Below the pieces are notes generated by a model, which had not been told where the DNA came from, searched no databases, and was given only the letters and a program-made list of their open reading frames with translations. Made by a program: the position numbers and the translations under genes. From Crenothrix sp043729335 (GTDB lineage: Bacteria; Pseudomonadota; Gammaproteobacteria; Methylococcales; Methylomonadaceae): a stretch of DNA of 64,000 bases. This document shows, piece after piece, positions 44,050 through 52,055 of this stretch (the first letter of the stretch is position 1; each line of letters opens with the position of its first letter). The DNA lies in assembly GCF_043729335.1 (NCBI RefSeq), contig NZ_JAYTLQ010000050.1:62001-126000 (forward strand), written 5' to 3'.

Positions 44050-45390
44050 ATGAACCGTTGTGTTGAACAGATGCGACAAGATGCCCTTTATTGCTTTAAA
44101 GCAGGCATAGAAGCAGCTGATCCTTATCTGGCAGTAAAACGCCATTTATTAACAGATGGCAATCAATTCGGCCTAGTTTTGGCGGATGCTAGCCAGTATT
44201 TTGGAACATGGCCAAAAATTCATGTCATTGCGTTTGGCAAAGCCGCTTGCGCTATGGCAAAATCCGCTAAGGAATGTATACCTGAACCGTTGTTGGGTTG
44301 TTGTGTCGCTGTTGCCAATGATGAAAACGTCATAGCTTTAGAGGGTGTGGATGTATTAGTTGCTGCGCACCCGTTGCCAGATGATCGTGGTTTTAAGGCC
44401 GCAAAGATGTGCGCGGGTATTGCTGAATCTGCTAAAAAAGATGAACTGGTGCTGGTGTTAATCAGTGGTGGTGGCTCGGCGTTATTGCCTTATCCGGTTG
44501 AATCAGTGACCTTACAAGACAAGATTGCTACCACGGATTTATTATTGGCCAGCGGCGCAACCATTAATCAAATGAATTGCGTGCGTAAGCACCTGTCGCA
44601 GCTTAAAGGCGGTGGTTTAGCCAAGCTGGCTTATCCTGCCGATGTGCATGCGCTGATATTATCAGATGTATTAGGTGATGACGTGAGTGCTATTGCCAGC
44701 GGGCCAACAGTTGCAGATGAAACCACTTATGCGGATGCTATTGCCATACTTGAAGATAAAAGCTTGTGGGATAAGATCCCGATCAGTGTGCGCCAGCATT
44801 TAGAACATGGCCGAAACGGTAAAATACCGGAAACACCTAAGCCTGATGATAGCGTATTCGCTAATACATCCTACACCTTGGTAGGCAGTAATAGCCTTAG
44901 TGTCCATGCGCTAATACAAACAGCGCAGGCGCAAGGCTACAAAACGCAGCTATACAGTGATCATCTGTGTGGTGAAGCCAAAGATGAAGCTGAAAAACTG
45001 GTGCTGTTCGCAAAAAAAACTATTCGTTCAATGAGCACTCCGCTAGCCATCATTGCCGGTGGCGAAACGACGGTGACACTAAAAGGCAATGGCCGTGGCG
45101 GACGCAATCAGGAAATGGCACTGGCCTTTGCTATCAGCGCACAGCAACATGGGTTGACTGGCAACTGGGTGTTTTTAAGTGGTGGTACCGATGGCCGCGA
45201 TGGTCCCACAGATGCTGCCGGTGGTGTTGTGGATTCAGGTACAATACAACGCATGTTAGCCGCAGACATCAATCCAGGTGAATTGCTTGCCAATAACGAT
45301 TCCTACCCGGCGCTGAAAGCTTCACACGATTTACTGATCACCGGCGCCACAGGTACCAATGTGGCTGATTTACAACTATTACTTATCTAA
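44050..45390 (+). CDS. gck: Glycerate 2-kinase, MOFRL family
   Basis: This 446-residue enzyme phosphorylates D-glycerate to 2-phosphoglycerate, the serine-cycle step after hydroxypyruvate reduction. Motifs are HVIAFGKAACAMAKSAKE, VLISGGGSALLPYPV, NCVRKHLSQLKGGGLA and, in the C-terminal MOFRL domain, GGETTVTLKGNGRGGRNQE and LSGGTDGRDGPTDAAGG. It lies between mtdB and glyA on one transcript. Confidence 0.92.
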   Translation: MNRCVEQMRQDALYCFKAGIEAADPYLAVKRHLLTDGNQFGLVLADASQYFGTWPKIHVIAFGKAACAMAKSAKECIPEPLLGCCVAVANDENVIALEGVDVLVAAHPLPDDRGFKAAKMCAGIAESAKKDELVLVLISGGGSALLPYPVESVTLQDKIATTDLLLASGATINQMNCVRKHLSQLKGGGLAKLAYPADVHALILSDVLGDDVSAIASGPTVADETTYADAIAILEDKSLWDKIPISVRQHLEHGRNGKIPETPKPDDSVFANTSYTLVGSNSLSVHALIQTAQAQGYKTQLYSDHLCGEAKDEAEKLVLFAKKTIRSMSTPLAIIAGGETTVTLKGNGRGGRNQEMALAFAISAQQHGLTGNWVFLSGGTDGRDGPTDAAGGVVDSGTIQRMLAADINPGELLANNDSYPALKASHDLLITGATGTNVADLQLLLI

Positions 45391-45429
45391 CCCTAACTTC
45401 ACGCACAGAGTTCTTTTCAGGAGAAAATT

Positions 45430-46683
45430 ATGTTTAACAAAACGATGACAATCGCCGGTTTTGATGATGAATTATTCGAGGCGATGGAACAAGAACGCCA
45501 ACGTCAGGAAGACCATATCGAGCTGATCGCCTCAGAAAATTATGCCAGCCCCAGGGTGCTGGAAGCGCAAGGTTCACAATTAACTAATAAATACGCAGAA
45601 GGTTATCCCGGCAAGCGTTATTACGGCGGTTGTGAATTTGTTGATAAAGCCGAGCAGCTGGCTATTGATCGTGCCAAAGCTTTATTTGGTGCGGATTATG
45701 CGAACGTACAACCGCATTCAGGATCGCAAGCCAATATGGCGGTGTTTATGGCTTTAATTCAACCCGGCGACACTATTTTGGGATTGAGTTTAGCCAATGG
45801 TGGGCATTTAACGCACGGTGCCAAGCCCAATTTTTCCGGCAAAATTTATAATGCAGTGCAATATGGTTTGGTTCCGGAAACCGGCGAAATCGATTATGAA
45901 CAAGTTGAAGCTTTGGCTTTAGAGCACAAGCCTAAGGTCATAGTGGCAGGTTTTTCGGCATACTCCAGGGTATGGGATTGGCAACGTTTTAGAGATATTG
46001 CCGATAAGGTCGGTGCGTATTTATTTGTAGATATAGCCCATGTAGCCGGTTTGATTGCCGCAGGTTTATACCCTAATCCAATATCTATTGCCGACGTAGT
46101 TACCAGCACGACACATAAATCACTGCGTGGTCCTCGCGGCGGATTAATTTTGTGCAAAAGTAATCCTGAATTGGAAAAGAAATTTGATTCCAATATCTTC
46201 CCTGGTATACAAGGCGGGCCTTTAATGCATGTGATTGCCGCCAAAGCGGTGGCTTTTAAGGAAGCAATGCAGCCAGAATTTAAGGTTTATCAGCAGCAAG
46301 TTATTGATAATGCGCGCGCTATGGCGGCGGTTTTTATGCGTCGCGGTTTTGATGTGGTGTCGGGCGGTACGGATAACCATTTAATGCTGGTATCGTTGAT
46401 TCCTAAGGGCATTACCGGAAAGGCAGCGGATGCAGCTTTAAATAAAGCGCATATTACAGTTAATAAAAATGCAGTGCCGAATGATCCACAATCGCCGTTT
46501 GTAACCAGTGGTATTCGGGTAGGTACGCCAGCAGCAACTACCCGTGGTTTTAAGGAAACCGAAGTGGCCGATGTTGCTAACTGGATGTGCGATGTAATGG
46601 AAAATATGGAAGATGAGGCTTTGATTGCATCGGTGCGTGAGAAGGTTAATGCACTTTGTAAGCGGTTTCCGGTTTATGGTTGA
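45430..46683 (+). CDS. glyA: Serine hydroxymethyltransferase GlyA
   Basis: GlyA is a PLP enzyme joining glycine and methylene-tetrahydrofolate to serine. The 417 residues match the family. Motifs are HIELIASENYASPRVLEAQGS, NKYAEGYPGKRYYGGCEFVD, FVDIAHVAGLIAAGLYPNP, the PLP Lys in TSTTHKSLRGPRGG, and GVPS-type C-terminal text. It is placed after mtdB and glycerate kinase, which links it to C1 assimilation here. A ribosome-binding site (CAGGAGAAA) precedes the start. Confidence 0.95.
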   Translation: MFNKTMTIAGFDDELFEAMEQERQRQEDHIELIASENYASPRVLEAQGSQLTNKYAEGYPGKRYYGGCEFVDKAEQLAIDRAKALFGADYANVQPHSGSQANMAVFMALIQPGDTILGLSLANGGHLTHGAKPNFSGKIYNAVQYGLVPETGEIDYEQVEALALEHKPKVIVAGFSAYSRVWDWQRFRDIADKVGAYLFVDIAHVAGLIAAGLYPNPISIADVVTSTTHKSLRGPRGGLILCKSNPELEKKFDSNIFPGIQGGPLMHVIAAKAVAFKEAMQPEFKVYQQQVIDNARAMAAVFMRRGFDVVSGGTDNHLMLVSLIPKGITGKAADAALNKAHITVNKNAVPNDPQSPFVTSGIRVGTPAATTRGFKETEVADVANWMCDVMENMEDEALIASVREKVNALCKRFPVYG

Positions 46684-46724
46684 TTGACTTAAACTTGATT
46701 TAACTTCATCGAAACGCAGAACCG

Positions 46725-47555
46725 ATGATTAACCTATTGTTTTGGAATATCAATAGGAAAGACTTAACGGATGAAATTAAAACCTTATGCGATTATTATG
46801 ATGTCGATGTCCTCGTCTTAGCGGAGAATAAACTGCGAGACGTGGATATCCAAGTGAAATTAAACAAGGGGGGAAGAGTGTTTGTTTCTCCGTTTAACCC
46901 TTCAACTCGCATTTCTTTTTTTACGCGTTATCCGGAGCGGTTTCTTGAATTGGTGCATGATGACCACTGGGGTTCAATAAGGAAATTGACACACCCGATA
47001 GGCATTGAAATTTTATTGGTTGCCGTGCACATGCCCAGCAAACTCCACTGTAGCGATCAAGATCAGGCATTAATAGCGATTAGAATTGCTGAGGAAATTC
47101 ATAAACGCGAACTGGAGCAAGGCCATACCCGTACCATTGTGATGGGTGATTTTAATATGAACCCTTTTGAAGCAGGGCTTGTTAGTGCTGACGGTTTTCA
47201 TGCCATTATGGATAGAAATATTACTTCAAAGGGACATAGAGTTGTCTTTGGGAAAGAGAAGAAGTTTTTCTATAATCCTATGTGGAGTCGGTTAGGTGAT
47301 GCGTCGGAAGGTTCGTCAGGGACTTATTATTACGATTCCTCGAAGATGACGAATTATTTCTGGAATACTTTTGATCAAGCTCTTATCCGCCCATCATTGC
47401 TTTCTTGTTTTGATAATAATAATTTGAAAGTTATCGATAAAATAGGCGATGTTAGCTTATTGAAAAATGGAAAAATATCAAAACAATTTTCGGATCACTT
47501 GCCACTGTTGGTTACGCTTAAAGTATCACAATTAAATTTGGAGAATGTGTCGTGA
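46725..47555 (+). CDS. Endonuclease/exonuclease/phosphatase (EEP) superfamily protein
   Basis: This 276-residue protein has the four EEP hallmarks in order: LLFWNIN (Asn8), VLAENKL (Glu34), IVMGDFNMNP (Asp142, Asn144) and KQFSDHLPLLV (Asp257, His258). All catalytic residues are present. There is no signal peptide, so it is cytoplasmic. Its stop overlaps the next gene (GTGA), forming a two-gene cassette. The codons are more A/T rich than in glyA next door, and there are many Lys/Asn/Asp residues, suggesting horizontal acquisition. The substrate is unknown. Confidence 0.82.
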   Translation: MINLLFWNINRKDLTDEIKTLCDYYDVDVLVLAENKLRDVDIQVKLNKGGRVFVSPFNPSTRISFFTRYPERFLELVHDDHWGSIRKLTHPIGIEILLVAVHMPSKLHCSDQDQALIAIRIAEEIHKRELEQGHTRTIVMGDFNMNPFEAGLVSADGFHAIMDRNITSKGHRVVFGKEKKFFYNPMWSRLGDASEGSSGTYYYDSSKMTNYFWNTFDQALIRPSLLSCFDNNNLKVIDKIGDVSLLKNGKISKQFSDHLPLLVTLKVSQLNLENVS

Positions 47556-47956
47556 CAATTAAAAATTTATGGGGGGAGATTAATAATCTGCCTAAAGTCA
47601 AAGCACCTGTAGCAGTTTTAAATGAACAAGCGCAATTTTTGTCAGACCTAACAGGGGGATTGTTAACAGGTGAGATTTCTCAGGTAGAACGATCTGGTGA
47701 TCGCTTTATATATTCTTTTTATATACACGCCTCTTCATTAAATAATTATTACTATTTTGTTTTACGAATAGATCATGATATACATTTATACCCTCTAAAT
47801 CTAACGACCGATAAAGATGATTCTCCTTGGGCTTCGTCTTCTGGAACGATATGCAATGATGTCAATGAATTTGAAATCGAACTCGGTAAAATATTTTCAT
47901 CTTCAGTTGTACAGCGAGTAATTTCAGGTTTGTTATCCCAAATTCAAACGGCGTAA
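47552..47956 (+). CDS. Small protein of unknown function, coupled to the EEP gene
   Basis: This 134-residue protein starts at a GTG that overlaps the EEP stop by four bases, so the two are translated together. The middle is beta-rich and aromatic (RFIYSFYIHASSLNNYYYFVLRI then DHDIHLYPLNL) and flanked by helices, the last being ELGKIFSSSVVQRVISGLLSQIQ. No motif or family is recognised. The tight coupling suggests a regulator, binding partner or immunity protein for the EEP enzyme; this is inference only. Confidence 0.7.
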   Translation: MTIKNLWGEINNLPKVKAPVAVLNEQAQFLSDLTGGLLTGEISQVERSGDRFIYSFYIHASSLNNYYYFVLRIDHDIHLYPLNLTTDKDDSPWASSSGTICNDVNEFEIELGKIFSSSVVQRVISGLLSQIQTA

Positions 47957-48193
47957 ATTACTTTTATTCGGATGGTTCTGAATACGATTAAGTCTAATAA
48001 TAAAATTATATGAGCTGAATTGACTGGTTAGCTATTTAAAATTGCCCACGATATAAGAGAAAAACATGATTGCCGCCTTACAAAACTGAACAGCTAAAGT
48101 CGCTTTGAATTTAACATATAAAACCTGTAACGGTGAAGAAAACATGATACTTTATTGCTAAACCACAATTGCCGAAGAAATCGTTAATATTTA

Positions 48194-48241
48194 TGCACTG
48201 GATATTCTGACTACCGTGAAGCAAATTTCCAGTGCATTTTT
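48194..48241 (+). terminator. Terminator-like inverted repeat after the EEP cassette
   Basis: TGCACTGGA (48194-48202) and TCCAGTGCA (48228-48236), then TTTTTGC. The loop is long (25 bases). It lies between the convergent cassette and tlpA-like gene; the rest of 47957-48251 shows nothing else. Confidence 0.45.
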
Positions 48242-48251
48242 GCACTTTATC

Positions 48252-48770
48252 TTATTGAACAAGCAACCCATCAATCGCTTCTTGCAACTGCACCTTAGTA
48301 ATCTCCCCTGAATGCTGGAAAACCACATTGTTTTCTTTATCGACAATAATGGTATAAGGAATGGCACTGGCAAAATTGCCTAAATTAAAAGCCAGTTCAA
48401 TACCGCCTTGTCCTGCTATTAACATCGGGTAATTAACCGGCAGTTTTTTGAGAAACTCTGCAACTGGCTCGGCATCATCAATAGCTATACCCAAAATTTG
48501 CACATTTTTATCGGCATAGTGTTTTTGTAATTCTACAAAAAGTGGCAGTTCCTCGCGACAAGGCGGACACCAGGTCGCCCAAAAATTAATGACGCGTAAC
48601 TTATCCTTCCATTCGGAAATAGCGCGTTGTTTGCCAGTGTTATCTGGCAAACTGAATTCCGCTACCGGAATATATTTGGATTTGTTTAACACGGATACCG
48701 CTTTTTGTACGCCAAAACCTGTTGCCAGCGTGACTAAGCCAATAACAATAATAAGTAAGATTTTTTTCAT
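48252..48770 (-). CDS. TlpA/ResA-type thiol-disulfide oxidoreductase, membrane-anchored
   Basis: This 172-residue protein has an N-terminal membrane anchor (IVIGLVTLATGFGVQKAV) and a thioredoxin-fold domain facing the periplasm, with active site WATWCPPC (Cys68/Cys71) and cis-Pro in SAIPYTIIVD. It lies directly after dsbD with an ATGA overlap, so DsbD is its likely electron source. The family reduces apocytochrome c or other periplasmic thiols. Confidence 0.9.
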   Translation of the reverse strand: MKKILLIIVIGLVTLATGFGVQKAVSVLNKSKYIPVAEFSLPDNTGKQRAISEWKDKLRVINFWATWCPPCREELPLFVELQKHYADKNVQILGIAIDDAEPVAEFLKKLPVNYPMLIAGQGGIELAFNLGNFASAIPYTIIVDKENNVVFQHSGEITKVQLQEAIDGLLVQ

Positions 48771-50638
48771 AAGGTAACGCGATTTAAGGTTTTAAGAAAT
48801 AGTTCGGCTTTTTGGTAGCCAATCACACGCAGAGCTGTTTGTTCCTGTTGATCCGTGCCAAAAAATAGCACACCGGGCGGACCCACCAGATTAAATTGGG
48901 CTAATAAGGCTTTATCATCTTCAGAATTTTTTGTGACATCGGCCTGAAGTAGCACGAAATCTTTTAATGCACTTTTAACTTGTGGGTCGGTAAAGGTATA
49001 AGCCTCCATCTCTTTACAAGATATGCACCAGTCGGCATAAAAATCCAGCATGACTTTCTGCTTACGGCTACTGGCCTGTTGCAAACGTTGCTCCAGTGCC
49101 TTAATAGACGTTATTTTCTCAAAAATAATGCCGTGCTCTTTGCCTTGCGCAATGTTTAGAGCCGAACCCTGCAAAGGCTTTAAGGGGTTGGTGTTGCCTA
49201 AACTAAAACCTAGCAACAATAATAAGCCGTAAGCCAGCATGATAAGGCCAACACCTTTCCACAGCTTACGCCATCCTGAACAGATTTCCGGTAACGAATC
49301 GGTAGCGTGTAAATAAACCGCAGAGATAATTAGCAATATTCCCCATAATAATAAAGGCATATCGGGCGGTAAAATGCGGCTTAGCATCCATACCGCAACG
49401 CCTAACATAAGCACCCCAAAAACAGCCTTAGTGGTGTGTAGCCAGTCGCCGGCTTTAGGTAATAATTTACCCGCCGAAGCGCCCAGGATTAACAAGGGAA
49501 CCCCCATGCCTAAACCCATGACAAATAAAGCGCTGCCGCCCAAAATAACATTGCCGGTTTGGCCTATGTAAATCAACGCGCCCGCCAAAGGGGCTGCAAC
49601 GCAAGGCCCCACAATAAGTGATGACAGCGCCCCCATAATCGCCGCACCCCACAACGAGCCATCACGGTATTTTTCGCTGGAATTATGCAGTTTGGCTTGC
49701 AGTGATTTAGGGACTTCCAAGTGGTAAAAATCAAACATAGACAGCGCTAACATTACAAATATTGCGCTAAAAGTAATGATAATCCAGGGTTGCTGAAAAG
49801 TGCTTTGTAAGTTACTACCAAATACAGCCGCCAATACGCCAAATACGGTATAGGTTGCCGCCGAAGCCAGCACGTAACACAGTGACATTAAAAAACTACG
49901 GGAAGCCGGAATATCTTTGCCACGCCCGACAATAAGCCCTGATAAAATCGGGATCATAGGAAATATGCACGGCGTGAGTGACAGCAAAAAGCCAAAGCCA
50001 AAGAAGCTCAGTAACGTCCCAAAAAGACTATCTTGGTGTAATGATTGTACAATTTTGTCCTGTTCAGAAAGTTCGGGTGCTGCTGCCAAAGGTTCGGAAC
50101 TAAGGTTGGTTTGCATTTGCTCTGCTACCGGCAATACCAAATCCAGTTTTTTAATCATGGGTGGATAACACACGCCACGATCTGCACAGCCCTGGTATTG
50201 CGCTTCTAAAGTAATTTTATGCGCGGCTTTGCTGGTACGGATCAATGGCACATTAAAATCTAATACGTCATAAAAAATCTCAACATTGCCAAACGCTTCA
50301 TCATGTTTAGGTTTGCCATGGGGGAGGGTGTACGCTCCTAACTTAGCATGGGCATTATCTGCAACACTGAGCTGTATTTTTTCCCGGTACAAATAATAGC
50401 CTTTAGCAAGCTTCCAATTCACATGTAGCGTATGGGCATCTTTAACCTCAGCCGAAAATTGAAACGCCTGATCTGGCGGCAATAGCTCATCTTGGCTGGC
50501 GCTAGATTGTAAGCCTGGGATACCTTTGAGTAATTGGCTAAGCGGATTGGGCTTGGTCGGCACTTGAGTGCTTTCCAGTGCCCATATCGCCTGATTAATC
50601 AATACCAAGAAACAGAAAAATATTATTTTGCAGGGCAT
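48767..50638 (-). CDS. dsbD: Thiol:disulfide interchange protein DsbD
   Basis: This 623-residue protein moves electrons from cytoplasmic thioredoxin to the periplasm. The three DsbD parts are in order: signal peptide and alpha domain with QGCADRGVCYPP (about 150-165), the eight-helix beta domain with TPCIFPMIPILSG and GPCVAAPLAG, and the C-terminal thioredoxin-like gamma domain with ADWCISCKEMEAYTF. All six redox Cys are present. It overlaps cutA upstream by 16 bases and the TlpA gene downstream by 4, forming cutA-dsbD-tlpA. Confidence 0.95.
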   Translation of the reverse strand: MPCKIIFFCFLVLINQAIWALESTQVPTKPNPLSQLLKGIPGLQSSASQDELLPPDQAFQFSAEVKDAHTLHVNWKLAKGYYLYREKIQLSVADNAHAKLGAYTLPHGKPKHDEAFGNVEIFYDVLDFNVPLIRTSKAAHKITLEAQYQGCADRGVCYPPMIKKLDLVLPVAEQMQTNLSSEPLAAAPELSEQDKIVQSLHQDSLFGTLLSFFGFGFLLSLTPCIFPMIPILSGLIVGRGKDIPASRSFLMSLCYVLASAATYTVFGVLAAVFGSNLQSTFQQPWIIITFSAIFVMLALSMFDFYHLEVPKSLQAKLHNSSEKYRDGSLWGAAIMGALSSLIVGPCVAAPLAGALIYIGQTGNVILGGSALFVMGLGMGVPLLILGASAGKLLPKAGDWLHTTKAVFGVLMLGVAVWMLSRILPPDMPLLLWGILLIISAVYLHATDSLPEICSGWRKLWKGVGLIMLAYGLLLLLGFSLGNTNPLKPLQGSALNIAQGKEHGIIFEKITSIKALEQRLQQASSRKQKVMLDFYADWCISCKEMEAYTFTDPQVKSALKDFVLLQADVTKNSEDDKALLAQFNLVGPPGVLFFGTDQQEQTALRVIGYQKAELFLKTLNRVTL

Positions 50639-50946
50639 GAGTTAATCCAATTTAAATAGTCAGGTAAACCCTGTTGCACAGAGATAGCAATAATTTCAGG
50701 GAGATCATAAGGATGGTGTTTGCATATTGCAGTTTCAATGGCAGGGTAATTATCCTGGCGTGCTTTAATTAATAACAGGCATTCCTCGGCACTTTCAATC
50801 TGTCCTTGCCAGCTATAAATAGAGATTAGGTTAGGCGCAATATTAACACAGGCGGCTAAACCTTCGCTTACCAACAGCCGTGCGATAGTTTCTGCGCTGT
50901 TACGATCCGGGCAGGTGCAAAGAATGAGTTGAACAGCGTCCGGCAT
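50623..50946 (-). CDS. cutA: Divalent cation tolerance protein CutA
   Basis: This 107-residue trimeric beta/alpha protein has family motifs LCTCPDRNSAETIARLLVSE, LAACVNIAPNLISIYSWQG, ECLLLIKARQDNYP and HPYDLPEIIAISVQQGLPDYLNWI. It is found next to dsbD in many Gammaproteobacteria, as here (16-base overlap). A copper-binding role has been proposed for the family. Confidence 0.93.
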   Translation of the reverse strand: MPDAVQLILCTCPDRNSAETIARLLVSEGLAACVNIAPNLISIYSWQGQIESAEECLLLIKARQDNYPAIETAICKHHPYDLPEIIAISVQQGLPDYLNWINSCPAK

Positions 50947-51046
50947 TATTTAGGCCATTAAAATGTAAACTATGAATATTATCCTAGAAATTAAAAGCAA
51001 TTACCCTTATATTTAGATCATTGTCTTTAACGCAGGTTTTGATTAC

Positions 51047-51484
51047 ATGAAAACTTTTCAGATTTTTTTTATTATGGTGCTTATTATACCGTTTGCAGAG
51101 ATTTATCTTCTGTTGCAAGTCGGCGGTATGATTGGCGCATTTCCGACTATTTTTTTAGTGGTATTTACCGCTGTGCTAGGTTCCTGGCTATTAAAACAGC
51201 AGGGCTTTGCTACGCTACAACGTTTTCAGGCAAGTTTGGCGCAAGGTACATTACCCGCGTATGAACTTTTGGAAGGCGTATTGATTTTATTGGGCGGCGC
51301 ATTATTAATAACGCCTGGTTTTATTACTGATACCATCGGCTTTGCCTGCCTAATACCGCAGATACGCGGCAAGATAGCCAAGTATGTTGTCGACAAAAAA
51401 TTGATTCAGACAATACACCCTTTTCAACGAGCCAAAGCGGCTGAAAAAGATGTATTGGAAGGCGAATTCCGTAAAGAAGATTGA
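51047..51484 (+). CDS. fxsA: FxsA family membrane protein
   Basis: This 145-residue protein has three to four hydrophobic segments (FFIMVLIIPFAEIYLLLQV, TIFLVVFTAVLGSWLL, YELLEGVLILLGGALLITPG, FITDTIGFACLIPQIRG) and a charged C-terminal tail. It matches FxsA, named for relief of F-plasmid exclusion of phage T7. The cellular function is unclear. It is divergent from cutA. Confidence 0.88.
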   Translation: MKTFQIFFIMVLIIPFAEIYLLLQVGGMIGAFPTIFLVVFTAVLGSWLLKQQGFATLQRFQASLAQGTLPAYELLEGVLILLGGALLITPGFITDTIGFACLIPQIRGKIAKYVVDKKLIQTIHPFQRAKAAEKDVLEGEFRKED

Positions 51485-51504
51485 AGGTGTTCGCTTAGCA
51501 GTAA

Positions 51505-51726
51505 TTAACTAATCACATCGTTGCTATTTTTGTTAAGCCCTGAATAAACCGGACACCAGCCGGAATAACCGGTGGCTACTAATGCTAAGCCCACCAGCAA
51601 CAAAGTGATTTCAGCAGTAAATACGGAAATTACCAGCAACGCAGCGCCTCCATAAAGGCGATATTTTTTTTCTTTTTCGCCAACATTGTGTTCAAATTGC
51701 ATCATGCGTTTAAAATCAAAACTCAT
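51505..51726 (-). CDS. DUF2892 family inner-membrane protein
   Basis: This 73-residue protein has two hydrophobic helices (YGGAALLVISVFTAEITLLLVGLALVATGYSG, given in parts: YGGAALLVISV and LLLVGLALVATG) and the characteristic ending GWCPVYSGLN. The family also forms the membrane part of YgaP rhodanese proteins. The function here is unknown. It has its own upstream region of about 330 bases. Confidence 0.8.
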   Translation of the reverse strand: MSFDFKRMMQFEHNVGEKEKKYRLYGGAALLVISVFTAEITLLLVGLALVATGYSGWCPVYSGLNKNSNDVIS

Positions 51727-52055
51727 CTCAATTTCCTCTTGTTAGTTGTTATTATTAGGTAAAAACATTAACTCGGTCTCATCTGACAGAGCTATCAACA
51801 ATATACACAGATCGATAAAAGTGCAAGCGTTAAAGATGCAAAAGCTGTTTTTTATATGTACAGAAATCTGTTGTTAGCAAGATTTAAGGCTCAAACTTTA
51901 TGATGCTGCTTATAACATACTGTTTTGTATGGGCTGTCACAACGTTTTTTCGTGTCTTTCGTGCTTTTCGTGGACAATTTTAATCCTTAATACTTCTGTG
52001 TTGTCGTTTTGCTAAATACTCCCCCGTTGTTTTTTTATGAGCTTGTCGTTTTCCA
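51727..52055. other. Intergenic region between DUF2892 gene and RND pump
   Basis: About 330 bases between divergent genes. It contains a run of related short words (TTCGTGTCTTTCGTGCTTTT then CGTGGAC, near 51949-51974), a low-complexity direct repeat. Promoters for both flanking genes are expected here, but none is convincing. Confidence 0.5.
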
